A stretch of 64,000 nucleotides of DNA from Oligoflexales bacterium (GTDB lineage: Bacteria > Bdellovibrionota_B > Oligoflexia > Oligoflexales > RGVZ01): positions 558,001 to 622,000 of the forward strand of contig CANLUT010000001.1 of the NCBI GenBank assembly GCA_947494335.1, written 5' to 3'. Position 1 is the first letter of the stretch. Each line of letters begins with the position of its first letter. Made by a program: the position numbers and the translations under genes. Positions 35,204 to 43,537 of this stretch are shown here, piece by piece. The notes beneath the pieces are model-generated. The model did no database searches. It had not been told where the DNA came from and saw only the letters and a list, made by a program, of their open reading frames with translations.

Positions 35204-36046
35204 TTGCATCAGCTACACGACATTCAATTAGACCCGATTATCACCAGAGCCTTGGAAGAGGATTGGGGCTATGGCGACTGGACCACAGATTTATGCGTTC
35301 CAGCTGATAAGATGTCGCGGGCGCGCATAATTTGTCGCGAAGATATTGTTGTTGCTGGTCTTGACGTTGCTGCGGCCGTTATGCGCAAGGTCGATCCGCG
35401 GCTAACAGTCACAATACACGCAAACAATGGCGATCGACTGGCTTCCGACGCGTTACTTCTCGAAGTAGCAGGTCATGCGCGTTCCATTCTAAAAGCTGAG
35501 CGGGTCGCGCTAAACTTTCTTGGCCGCATGTGCGGCATAGCGACCGCGACGCGCGCATTTGTTGATCAGCTGAGCGGTACAAAATGCCAATTATTGGATA
35601 CTAGAAAAACAACTCCTGGCATGCGTCTTATCGAAAAGGCGGCGACGGTCATCGGTGGCGCCCGCAATCATCGCGTGGGACTTTGTGACGGCGTCATTGT
35701 GAAGGAAAATCATATTCGTGCTGCAGGTGGCATCAAGCCAGCAGTTTCCCGATTGCTCGAGGCATTGCCTCCAACGCTCAAAATTGAAGTTGAGACGACG
35801 AACCTGGACGAAGTTCAAGAGGCTTTGGATGCAGGGGCTGACATCATCATGCTCGATAACATGTCTCTAGCTGAGATGGCCATGGCTGTGCGCACGGTTA
35901 GGGGGCGGGCCAAGTTGGAAGCGTCCGGCGGCGTAAAGCTTGAAACAGTCCGCAAAATCGCCGAGACTGGTGTCGATTTTATTTCTACCGGATCGACGAT
36001 TCACTCGGCGCGCTGGTCTGATCTGTCGATGCTTTTCGATCGCTGA
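35204..36046 (+). CDS. nadC: Nicotinate-nucleotide pyrophosphorylase (carboxylating)
   Basis: A 280-residue quinolinate phosphoribosyltransferase. DTRKTTPGMRLIEK, GGARNHRVGLCDG and VKENH form the quinolinate/PRPP site, and IEVETTNLDE with GADIIMLDN follows. It makes nicotinate mononucleotide in NAD synthesis. The start is TTG 35204 after a GGGGG motif; no ATG gives a full N-terminus. It is followed after 3 nt by the birA-coaX fusion, so the operon joins three cofactor pathways. Confidence 0.95.
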   Translation: MHQLHDIQLDPIITRALEEDWGYGDWTTDLCVPADKMSRARIICREDIVVAGLDVAAAVMRKVDPRLTVTIHANNGDRLASDALLLEVAGHARSILKAERVALNFLGRMCGIATATRAFVDQLSGTKCQLLDTRKTTPGMRLIEKAATVIGGARNHRVGLCDGVIVKENHIRAAGGIKPAVSRLLEALPPTLKIEVETTNLDEVQEALDAGADIIMLDNMSLAEMAMAVRTVRGRAKLEASGGVKLETVRKIAETGVDFISTGSTIHSARWSDLSMLFDR

Positions 36047-36049
36047 ATA

Positions 36050-37576
36050 ATGATCCCAATTGAATTTCAATGGCTTGAAGAATGCGAGTCGACCTCGAGG
36101 TTGCTCAAAGAGCGCGGATTTGTCGCGTCGCGATCGGCAGAAAGTGTGGCATCAGCGCGGCAATCAGCTGGGGTGGGGCGCCACGGCCGGCAGTGGATTG
36201 GGTTGGAAGGAAATCTTCACTACAGCGTGGCGATTCCTTCGCAATTCGTTGCAGATGACATAAAAGAAGTTATTCCGCTGGCGGTAGGTGTGTTGGTTGC
36301 CGAATTTCTCAGACACCACACAGGTTTAAATATTTGTCTGAAGTGGCCAAATGACCTGACGCTAGATGGAAAAAAAATTGGCGGAATTCTTTGCGAAGCA
36401 TCCATCATGGATGGTCAAATGCAAGGGGTGATCATCGGAGTTGGTGTTAATCTCAGGCATGCGCCACAAGGTCATTCTGCTTTGGATTATCCAGCAGGGA
36501 CGATCGGACGCCTAAAAGACGGATCAATGCTCGATGCGAAGAGTGTGGCCCTGGAGTTAACGCATTGGTTTTCGACTCATTGGCCAAAGCTTTCGCGTCA
36601 TTTCGTGATGGATCGTTGGAACTTTTATGGGCTGGGCGCCGGGCATTCGTGGTATCGTAAATCAATTGACGGTTTTGAATGGTTTACTTGTTCAGGCTTA
36701 GACGAGCAGGGTCAACTGCTTCTTAACGCCCATGGTACAACGCAGTCTCATAAGGTTAATTCAGCAACTCACGACTTTAGATGGAATGTGGGTATGGGAC
36801 AAAAAATTTTGATAGCAGATATCGGCAATACCCGGACCAAGTTGGGCGTCGCCGTTTTGGGTCATGATGGGTCTGTTCACGTCGAAAGCATGGCACCTTC
36901 GGATGATGGTATTGAGCTGTTTGTGAAGGCGAAACTGGTAGAGTCTCTGGCGCCAGTGATCCATTGTCTGAGTGTTAATCCTGCAGGTTTTAAAGCCCTT
37001 GAAGAGCGACTTCGCGGTCTGTCAGTCTCGGCGCGCCTGATCGAGAAAAAGCCGGTGAGACTAACCGATTCAAGATATGACATCTCTGCACTTGGCGCGG
37101 ATCGCTGGGCGCTTATTGAATGGCTTTATCACGAACACAGTCGAGGTAAAATCCATTGGCCCGCCATGGTGGTTTCCTGCGGAACAGCAACGACGATTGA
37201 CTGCATTGATAGCAATGGTTGCCATTTGGGTGGTTTTATCATGATTGGGGTCTATAGTGCTCTGAATGCCCTGGCAGATCGTGGTGCAATGCTGCCGAAA
37301 TCCTTCGCATTAGACGCGGTTGGCGAACGACCAAGTTGGCCAACCACCAGTCAAACGGCCATGATCGAAGCCTCGGCGGCCTCGACGGCGGCCTTTATAG
37401 ACTCTGAACGTGATCGGCTCGCAAGGCATTGCGATGTAAGTGCAGATAACGTCGCGCTGCTAGTCACGGGTGGTTGCGCTGATCTTGTGACTTCGCGATT
37501 GAAAAATCCGCCCACCATGGTGGACGAACAGCTCGTGCTGCTTGGAGCTGCATTGATGGCTGCAAATGGACGGTAG
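36050..37576 (+). CDS. Biotin-protein ligase / type III pantothenate kinase fusion
   Basis: A 508-residue bifunctional protein. Residues 1-248 are a biotin ligase with the ATP/biotin loop GVGRHGRQW, LKWPNDL and KKIGGIL, and a small C-terminal beta domain. There is no N-terminal DNA-binding domain, so it is not a repressor. Residue 249 begins a complete CoaX kinase: DIGNTRTK, GADRWAL and SCGTATTID. It therefore biotinylates acetyl-CoA carboxylase and phosphorylates pantothenate. Similar fusions are known in Neisseria. The open frame crosses the junction without stop or shift. Confidence 0.93.
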   Translation: MIPIEFQWLEECESTSRLLKERGFVASRSAESVASARQSAGVGRHGRQWIGLEGNLHYSVAIPSQFVADDIKEVIPLAVGVLVAEFLRHHTGLNICLKWPNDLTLDGKKIGGILCEASIMDGQMQGVIIGVGVNLRHAPQGHSALDYPAGTIGRLKDGSMLDAKSVALELTHWFSTHWPKLSRHFVMDRWNFYGLGAGHSWYRKSIDGFEWFTCSGLDEQGQLLLNAHGTTQSHKVNSATHDFRWNVGMGQKILIADIGNTRTKLGVAVLGHDGSVHVESMAPSDDGIELFVKAKLVESLAPVIHCLSVNPAGFKALEERLRGLSVSARLIEKKPVRLTDSRYDISALGADRWALIEWLYHEHSRGKIHWPAMVVSCGTATTIDCIDSNGCHLGGFIMIGVYSALNALADRGAMLPKSFALDAVGERPSWPTTSQTAMIEASAASTAAFIDSERDRLARHCDVSADNVALLVTGGCADLVTSRLKNPPTMVDEQLVLLGAALMAANGR

Positions 37577-37594
37577 TCAACCTGCAGGGACACG

Positions 37595-37635
37595 AAAATC
37601 CCCCGGAGCCTTTTTAGGGTCCCGGGGGTTTTGAT
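37595..37635. terminator. Bidirectional terminator between convergent genes
   Basis: AAAATCCCCCGGAGCC and GGGTCCCGGGGGTTTT form a long GC-rich stem with a short T-rich loop, flanked by A and T runs. It serves the nadC-birA/coaX operon and the minus-strand metalloprotease ending at 37650. Confidence 0.88.
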
Positions 37636-37649
37636 TTATAGAATCTCGT

Positions 37650-39341
37650 TTAGCGGCAGCTGGAGTCTGCTTCAGCTAATCCGTGACGGGCAAACGCTTT
37701 GTTGATGATGCAAAGGTTTGGCGTCCCGTTGGACAAGTCACGATCATTATCATCAAGAGTCAAAATAGCGTCGTAGGCATCTGACATCTTGGTGTACTCG
37801 TAAATGCCTTTGAAGAGGAACTTGGCATAGAGGTTTTTACCTTTTTCCACGCCATGAGCCCTTTTAAGCTCCTTGTACATATCCCACATTGCGCCGCCAA
37901 AGATCAGCCCGTCAGCGTGGACCTCGTCAACAACGTCTTCTGGGAACTTCTTGAAGGTCTCGAGATCGCGCACGGACTTGTGGGTCAGAGGCATGAAGTC
38001 GATTCCAACTTTCGCGTCATCTGTGAAAAGTGCTGCCAGCGCGTCACCGAAGCCTTCGGACAAGGCACCGTCTTCGATGCCACCGGTGTTGTCATCCAGT
38101 CCATGGCCCCACTCGTGGTAAACCACATCTGCAATCATGCCAGTGTTGGCACAAGTTTTTCCTTCATATTCACCGGCGGTGAAGAAGTTGATGGTTGCTC
38201 CATCCCAATACGCGTTGCAGTGTTTTGAGTGGTTCACGTTTGCAGTGATGGGTTCATTGAACCAAGTTGGTTGAATGAACTTCTTAGCTGCAGAGATAAC
38301 CTGATTGGTACTGATGTAAACCATGGCTTGCGCCATGTCGTTGTTATCCCATGCGGTATCTGTAGCTTCGATATCAAACTTCAGGTTCCACTGATTGCCA
38401 GACTTTGACGCCGTAGCAGACAACTCTTTGCCGCTCTCGTTTTTAACCATGACATACTGACCGCTCAACCCTTCCATTTTAGGAGCTGAGAAATCATCTG
38501 AGCTCTGGAATTCGCCACGCTCATTAGCGCGGGAAGACGCATTGGAAATGCTGGAGTGTGGAAGTGCAGTCTCCTTCATGCGGTCACCATGGAAGCGTGG
38601 ATACGCAGTGGCGACTGCACGGCCGCGCAGGTTAAAGTTTTTTGAGCGAACATCGTAAAGTTCACCGTTCAACTTATTGACCTGAACAATCCAGGGAGCA
38701 TCAGCACCAGCGACGATGAACTCGTCTACTTTTACGAGGCTATAACCAGCATTTGTCGGGACAACGCGCCATTTGCTGCCTGTCGCCACATAACCGCTGC
38801 TATTCAGGGCTTTCATGGCGATATCAGCGGTGTTGACGACCAAGCTTGGTGCAATCACAGCTTCTGAGAATGTTTCTGACTTGATGCTTGTCAGGTGGCC
38901 GAATTTGAATCTAAGCGTGATGCCTGCATCTTGGATCGGCAGACCTTCGCGGTAAACGTGGAGGCTCACCGATTGGTCTTCTTGGTCAACATGAGTTGCC
39001 TTGCGATTAACTCGGACGTCGTTCATGGAGACGCCGAATACGTCTGCTCTTGATTCAACGGCCTGAAGAGCAGCTTCTTCAAATGCCTTTTTAGTGAACT
39101 CAGTGACTTGAACGTCAAGGAGAGTGCGGCCTCTCATATAACGAACGGAGTTTGATCGACGATCAAGGGAGGTGTTGGCGTCGTCAACGCTAAATGCGGA
39201 AACGTCAGACTGGTAAGTCGAAGGTCTAATGACGGTCGATTTGACCTTCACACCTTCTGGGCCTTTTGATGGCGCAATAAACGCGGATGCGTCCGTTGCA
39301 ACCAATCCAACTAATAAACCAGCGAATAACTCGCTCCGCAT
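37650..39341 (-). CDS. Secreted zinc metalloprotease (M4/M36-like, HEWGH)
   Basis: A 563-residue protein with a signal peptide (cleavage near TDASA-FIA) and a propeptide-like N-terminal half including an FTP-type segment (VSLHVYREGLPIQDAGITLRF in the strand-loop region). The catalytic domain has HEWGH at residues 409-413, followed by GALSEGFGDALA, which supplies the third zinc ligand. This gluzincin pattern is that of thermolysin- or fungalysin-type enzymes. ATG 39341 follows GGAGG at 6 nt, better than the ATG at 39398. A homologous but divergent gene lies on the other strand. Confidence 0.87.
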   Translation of the reverse strand: MRSELFAGLLVGLVATDASAFIAPSKGPEGVKVKSTVIRPSTYQSDVSAFSVDDANTSLDRRSNSVRYMRGRTLLDVQVTEFTKKAFEEAALQAVESRADVFGVSMNDVRVNRKATHVDQEDQSVSLHVYREGLPIQDAGITLRFKFGHLTSIKSETFSEAVIAPSLVVNTADIAMKALNSSGYVATGSKWRVVPTNAGYSLVKVDEFIVAGADAPWIVQVNKLNGELYDVRSKNFNLRGRAVATAYPRFHGDRMKETALPHSSISNASSRANERGEFQSSDDFSAPKMEGLSGQYVMVKNESGKELSATASKSGNQWNLKFDIEATDTAWDNNDMAQAMVYISTNQVISAAKKFIQPTWFNEPITANVNHSKHCNAYWDGATINFFTAGEYEGKTCANTGMIADVVYHEWGHGLDDNTGGIEDGALSEGFGDALAALFTDDAKVGIDFMPLTHKSVRDLETFKKFPEDVVDEVHADGLIFGGAMWDMYKELKRAHGVEKGKNLYAKFLFKGIYEYTKMSDAYDAILTLDDNDRDLSNGTPNLCIINKAFARHGLAEADSSCR

Positions 39342-39674
39342 AAACCACCTCCATCTTGGGTGCTTGACTAATAATGTGTCTTCCTTTGACACAAGCATGA
39401 TGTACTGACCGGCTGGCCAGTAGAAATATCAAATCGAGAACTTTTGTAAACCCAATAGTGACGCGGGTTTGAAGTTTTTTAGGCCAATTGGCTGATTGGT
39501 CAGTTAACTTGCCGATATTAAAAGAATATTAATTTTAATGGGTTAGCTAGACAGCTGCAGTGGGTGCTCAAATAACTGAGCCTGATGGTGAGCTGCGTGT
39601 GCCGATTTGTGGTGTTTGATGCTAAAATTATTAAAGAAAACAGTAAATTTATTGACGTAGAGGTCTTGCGCCGC
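39342..39674. other. Divergent regulatory region between two metalloprotease genes
   Basis: A 333-nt gap with no supported gene. It contains GCCAATTGGC (39483-39492) beside two further ATTGG repeats, a possible minus-strand promoter (TTTACA then TATTTC, 16 nt apart, in 39423-39450), and inverted repeats in the minus-strand leader (ACTGACC / GGCCAGT at 39404-39421, and TGTGTC / GACACA near 39376-39394). Confidence 0.5.
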
Positions 39675-41756
39675 ATGCCGATGGCATTGTCCAAATTTCC
39701 GTATCGGGCATTTTGTTTGCTGTTGCCTGTGATCGTTTTGCCGGTTTACTCGTGTCGCCCGTCAGCTCCGGGGCGCTCAAAGCTATGGAGTGTGCGAACG
39801 GCTGACGATTTTGAGCGATTGGTTCAACATGGACGGATCGTCGGCGGTTTAACGGTCGCAGATGAGCAAATGCGACTGAGTGGCACCAATGGCGTTTTGG
39901 GTGGACTCAGAGTTTCCTCCATTGAGATGGATGAGGCGAATGAGGCCATTGTGCGGGTTATTTTTGACTCAAGAGGCACGCCTGCAGTGCGTGCGGAGTC
40001 TCTGCGCTCTTTCACGATGGAATTAATTGGTAGGATTCAGGCTGATCTGCGTATTGATTCCTCGGAGCTCAAGCCAATTAGCTTTGTAGCGGGTCGCGGA
40101 AGCCAAACCGTTGTGGCATTCACGCGAGAAATCAGCGGCATTCCTGTTCGCGATTCGTTATTGGCATTCGTCTTCGGTCAGATGAAAGATGGATATCATT
40201 TGATGGAGATTGAAAATCGGACATGGGGTCACATTGAGCCTGACTCGAGACAATCCGGTGCGAAGTTGACAGATCAGAAAATTGCGCAGGTTACCAGACG
40301 CAAAAATACTCGCATTATCGCCAGCCGCGACGGCTACCGTATCGAAAACAAAGCAAGTGACCCGCGACTTCTACCGACGACCTGGTATGACGTGCTAACC
40401 GAGGATGGACAAAAGTTCACGTTGACGTTTTCAGGAGGTGAAGAGCCTCAGCTGATTGAAGCCTATCCTCATCGATACAGCTCTTTGCTCGAGGCAACAG
40501 CGTTTTCCAGAAATTGGAATGGGCCAAAGGATACGTATCCTCTTCCCGATGTAACGATTGAAAGTTCGTCAGGTCGTTTGAGTACCAATAACCTCGGCCG
40601 TTTGCCACCAAACTTTCAAGGTGGTCGGGTGAATCTTCGTTCATTTTGGGCAAAGCTTATCAGCGAGTCAGGTTCAACAACAAACTTTGAAATAGCCAAC
40701 GAAAATGGTCGTACGCTCTTGAAGCAAGGAAACCAGGGGGTCACTAGCGGAGTGAACGCGTATGTGGCCATTAGTCGGGTAAGAGCGTTTGTGTCAAAAT
40801 TTTTGACCGCGCAGGAACTTCCTTACCTGAAGAAAAGTGTAAAAGTCACGACCGATATTGCAGACAAGTGTAATGCTTATTATCAAGGGTTAACGCTCAG
40901 TTTCTTTGCTAAAGGCGGGAAATGCGCGAATATGGCCCTAGTCAATGATGTTGTTTATCACGAATGGGGGCACGGTCTGGACGATTACTCCGGCCCTGGG
41001 TCTGAGAGCTACGGCGGGGGAATGACCGACGGTGCATTTAGTGAAGGGATCGGAGACATCGTTGCCATGATGATGACTCAGGACTCAAATATGGGTGTTG
41101 GTTTTTACACGGATGATGCGACAAAGCCGATTCGTAACTTGGAAAATAAGAAGGTTTACATACCGGGCCAGTCTTCTGAAATTCATAGTCAGGGGACCAT
41201 TATTGGCGGCGCCTTTTGGGAGCTGCGCAAAAGGATGATCAATAAATATGGTGATGCGGGACATGAAAAAGCAGCGAACCTTTTTTTCCGTCACTTGAAA
41301 GAGGCTGATAGCTACCTTGCATCGTATAAAATTGTGCAACGCCTGGCAGATGATGACAATAATACGGTTACGCGTCATCCGGACTGGTGTCTTATTAATC
41401 ATGCGTTTGCAGTCAAAGGGCTGACCAAAGAGGATCCTTGTGACGACGACTTTGCTACCGGCGCTTCTGGAAATGAAACCAAGATTTTTGGATCACTGGG
41501 AGAGTCGGCAAGTGCTGATGCAACGCCCCTGACAATTAGTGCCACGTTTGATCAAGCTCAGTCCGTGAAGCTTTGTGAGGGTCGCGATCCTTGTGCAAAC
41601 CCGATGATTTTGCAGCCGCAGGGGCAGGCCGGAGTCGTTAAATTGTTTGGGCCGACCAATATTAAGGCAGTAGATGGAGCCTACTTCAACGCAGATGTTA
41701 TCGGTGCTACCGGAAACTCTGTCGGTCGTAGAATTATGAAGGTCACAAAAAAATAA
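39675..41756 (+). CDS. Second HEWGH zinc metalloprotease, probable lipoprotein
   Basis: A 693-residue protein with a signal sequence ending in VYSC, a plausible lipobox. It has a long propeptide, then HEWGH at residues 429-433 and GAFSEGIGDIVAMMM with the third ligand. It is clearly paralogous to the protease on the opposite strand, sharing CNAYW/CNAYY, VVYHEWGHGLDD and the GTP/HPDWCLINHAFA ending. It adds a cysteine-containing C-terminal extension of about 110 residues, perhaps a binding or pre-peptidase-C-like domain. ATG 39675 is preferred to 39585 because it places the signal sequence at the N-terminus. Confidence 0.85.
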   Translation: MPMALSKFPYRAFCLLLPVIVLPVYSCRPSAPGRSKLWSVRTADDFERLVQHGRIVGGLTVADEQMRLSGTNGVLGGLRVSSIEMDEANEAIVRVIFDSRGTPAVRAESLRSFTMELIGRIQADLRIDSSELKPISFVAGRGSQTVVAFTREISGIPVRDSLLAFVFGQMKDGYHLMEIENRTWGHIEPDSRQSGAKLTDQKIAQVTRRKNTRIIASRDGYRIENKASDPRLLPTTWYDVLTEDGQKFTLTFSGGEEPQLIEAYPHRYSSLLEATAFSRNWNGPKDTYPLPDVTIESSSGRLSTNNLGRLPPNFQGGRVNLRSFWAKLISESGSTTNFEIANENGRTLLKQGNQGVTSGVNAYVAISRVRAFVSKFLTAQELPYLKKSVKVTTDIADKCNAYYQGLTLSFFAKGGKCANMALVNDVVYHEWGHGLDDYSGPGSESYGGGMTDGAFSEGIGDIVAMMMTQDSNMGVGFYTDDATKPIRNLENKKVYIPGQSSEIHSQGTIIGGAFWELRKRMINKYGDAGHEKAANLFFRHLKEADSYLASYKIVQRLADDDNNTVTRHPDWCLINHAFAVKGLTKEDPCDDDFATGASGNETKIFGSLGESASADATPLTISATFDQAQSVKLCEGRDPCANPMILQPQGQAGVVKLFGPTNIKAVDGAYFNADVIGATGNSVGRRIMKVTKK

Positions 41757-41792
41757 ACCACGCGGCGCTCTTGTGGGTTAGGATATTGAGGA

Positions 41793-42068
41793 ATGGCAAA
41801 AAACATCGACATTGAGGCATTACGCAACGCCCTGCGCGAAATAGACGATGAGTTGATGAATATTGTCTGCCGGCGTGTAGAGGTGGTTCGTAAAATCGGC
41901 TCTATGAAAGCAGTCCACGGTTTATCCATCCAGGATCATCAGCAAGAGGCTTTAAACAAGACGACGAATCGTCAACTAGTTGGAGACCGCGCCCCCTCGG
42001 AGTTTATCGACGAGTTGACTGATTTATTGGCAAGATGGTCTCGTCAGATTCAAGCAAAACAACCTTGA
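41793..42068 (+). CDS. Chorismate mutase-like protein (AroQ class)
   Basis: A 91-residue all-helical protein. By alignment to the E. coli PheA mutase domain, the active-site residues R11, R28, K39, D48 and E52 have counterparts (LRNALREID, CRRVEVV, SMKAVHG, QDHQQEA), but the position of R51 is glutamine. It would convert chorismate to prephenate if active. The gene stands 136 nt upstream of homogentisate dioxygenase on the same strand, putting an aromatic-synthesis enzyme beside an aromatic-degradation enzyme. Confidence 0.75.
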   Translation: MAKNIDIEALRNALREIDDELMNIVCRRVEVVRKIGSMKAVHGLSIQDHQQEALNKTTNRQLVGDRAPSEFIDELTDLLARWSRQIQAKQP

Positions 42069-42204
42069 TCAATTCGGTCAGGTTTGAACATTTGCCGAGT
42101 CTAGCCACGTTTTCTGGCCTGCGAGCAAGCAATTGACCGATGATACCTCGAAGGGTAGATTTCTCGTATAGTGCTCCGAGTCTGAATCTATAACGGAGGC
42201 GATC

Positions 42205-43503
42205 ATGACCGATCTTCTTTACCTTTCCGGATTTAATAATGAACACATCACAGAGGCTGTGACAGGGGCAGTGCCGAAGGGTCGTAACTCGCCCCAGAAA
42301 CCGCCATTGGGTCTCTACCCGGAGCAACTAAGCGGGAGCGCCTTTACCATGCCTCGCAAGCAGAACTACCGTTCGTGGCTCTATCGAATTCGTCCGAGTG
42401 TCATGCATGGCGAGTTTAAGCAGTTGGCTCATGCAACATGGCTTTCGGCGCCCGGTTCAGAGGGCCCAGCAACCCCGATGCAACTGCGGTGGAGTCCACT
42501 TCCGGCATTACAAACTAGTAAAGACTTTATCGACGGCATTGAAACATTTGCCATGAACGGAAGTGTACAGACAAAGTCAGGAAGTGCAGTGCATTTATAT
42601 CGCTGCAACAAAGATATGGTCGATCGCTTTTTTTACAACTCGGATGGTGATTTGCTGATAGTTCCTCAGCAAGGACGCATGCTGTTTAGAACTGAACTGG
42701 GCCATCTTGATGTCGGGCCTAGTGAGATTTGCGTTATTCCTCGTGGCGTAAAGTTTCAGGTTCATCTACCAGAGAAGGCAGCAGTCGGCTATATCTGTGA
42801 GATTTATGGCGCTAAACTAGAATTGCCTGATCTTGGACCAATCGGAGCGAACGGATTAGCTTCGCCGCGTGATTTTGAGTATCCCGTTGCGGCCTACGAG
42901 GAGAAGACCGGGTCATTTAAACTCGTTACGAAATTTTCAGGTCATCTTTGGGAGTCTGTTATCGGACATTCGCCGCTGGATGTGGTTGGCTGGCATGGTA
43001 ACTATGCGCCCTACAAGTACGATTTAAAACGTTTTAACACGATCAATACGGTTAGTTTTGACCATCCTGACCCCTCTATTTTCACCGTTCTTTCGTCGCC
43101 GTCTGGGGTTCATGGCCAAGCGAATGTTGATTTTGTAATTTTTCCGCCGCGTTGGATGGTCGCCGAAGATACGTTCCGTCCGCCTTGGTATCACCGAAAT
43201 ATTATGAGTGAGTTTATGGGCCTGATTCACGGCGTTTACGACGCTAAACCTGCAGGTGGATTTGAGCCGGGTGGGGGATCGCTCCATAACTGTATGCAGG
43301 CTCACGGTCCTGATGCTGGTGCGCTTGAAGCCGCTTCAGAGGCGAAACTGAAACCAGAGTATCTTGGTAACACATTGGCCTTCATGTTTGAGTCATGCTG
43401 GATTTATCATCCAACGAAGCAGGCTTTACAAAGCCCTTCACTGCAGAAAGATTATTTATCCTGCTGGAAAGATATCAGGCCAAGGTTTAAGGGAGGCCGT
43501 TAG
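42205..43503 (+). CDS. hmgA: Homogentisate 1,2-dioxygenase
   Basis: A 432-residue enzyme, usual length. The N-terminal [22 protein letters not shown] is typical (in parts FNNEH and PKGRNSPQ). The Fe(II) ligands fall in [14 protein letters not shown] and [15 protein letters not shown]. It opens the ring of homogentisate in phenylalanine/tyrosine catabolism. GGAGG precedes the ATG. No other gene of the pathway (hppD, fahA, maiA) is in the window. A hairpin overlaps its stop codon. Confidence 0.96.
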   Translation: MTDLLYLSGFNNEHITEAVTGAVPKGRNSPQKPPLGLYPEQLSGSAFTMPRKQNYRSWLYRIRPSVMHGEFKQLAHATWLSAPGSEGPATPMQLRWSPLPALQTSKDFIDGIETFAMNGSVQTKSGSAVHLYRCNKDMVDRFFYNSDGDLLIVPQQGRMLFRTELGHLDVGPSEICVIPRGVKFQVHLPEKAAVGYICEIYGAKLELPDLGPIGANGLASPRDFEYPVAAYEEKTGSFKLVTKFSGHLWESVIGHSPLDVVGWHGNYAPYKYDLKRFNTINTVSFDHPDPSIFTVLSSPSGVHGQANVDFVIFPPRWMVAEDTFRPPWYHRNIMSEFMGLIHGVYDAKPAGGFEPGGGSLHNCMQAHGPDAGALEAASEAKLKPEYLGNTLAFMFESCWIYHPTKQALQSPSLQKDYLSCWKDIRPRFKGGR

Positions 43504-43519
43504 GTCTCCCCTTAAATAT
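43491..43519 (+). terminator. Stem-loop at the hmgA stop codon
   Basis: GGGAGGCC and GGTCTCCC pair (one G-T wobble) around a GTTA loop containing the TAG stop, followed by CTTAAATATTTT. The T-run is interrupted, so efficiency is uncertain. Confidence 0.6.
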
Positions 43520-43537
43520 TTTAATCATTTAAAAAAT

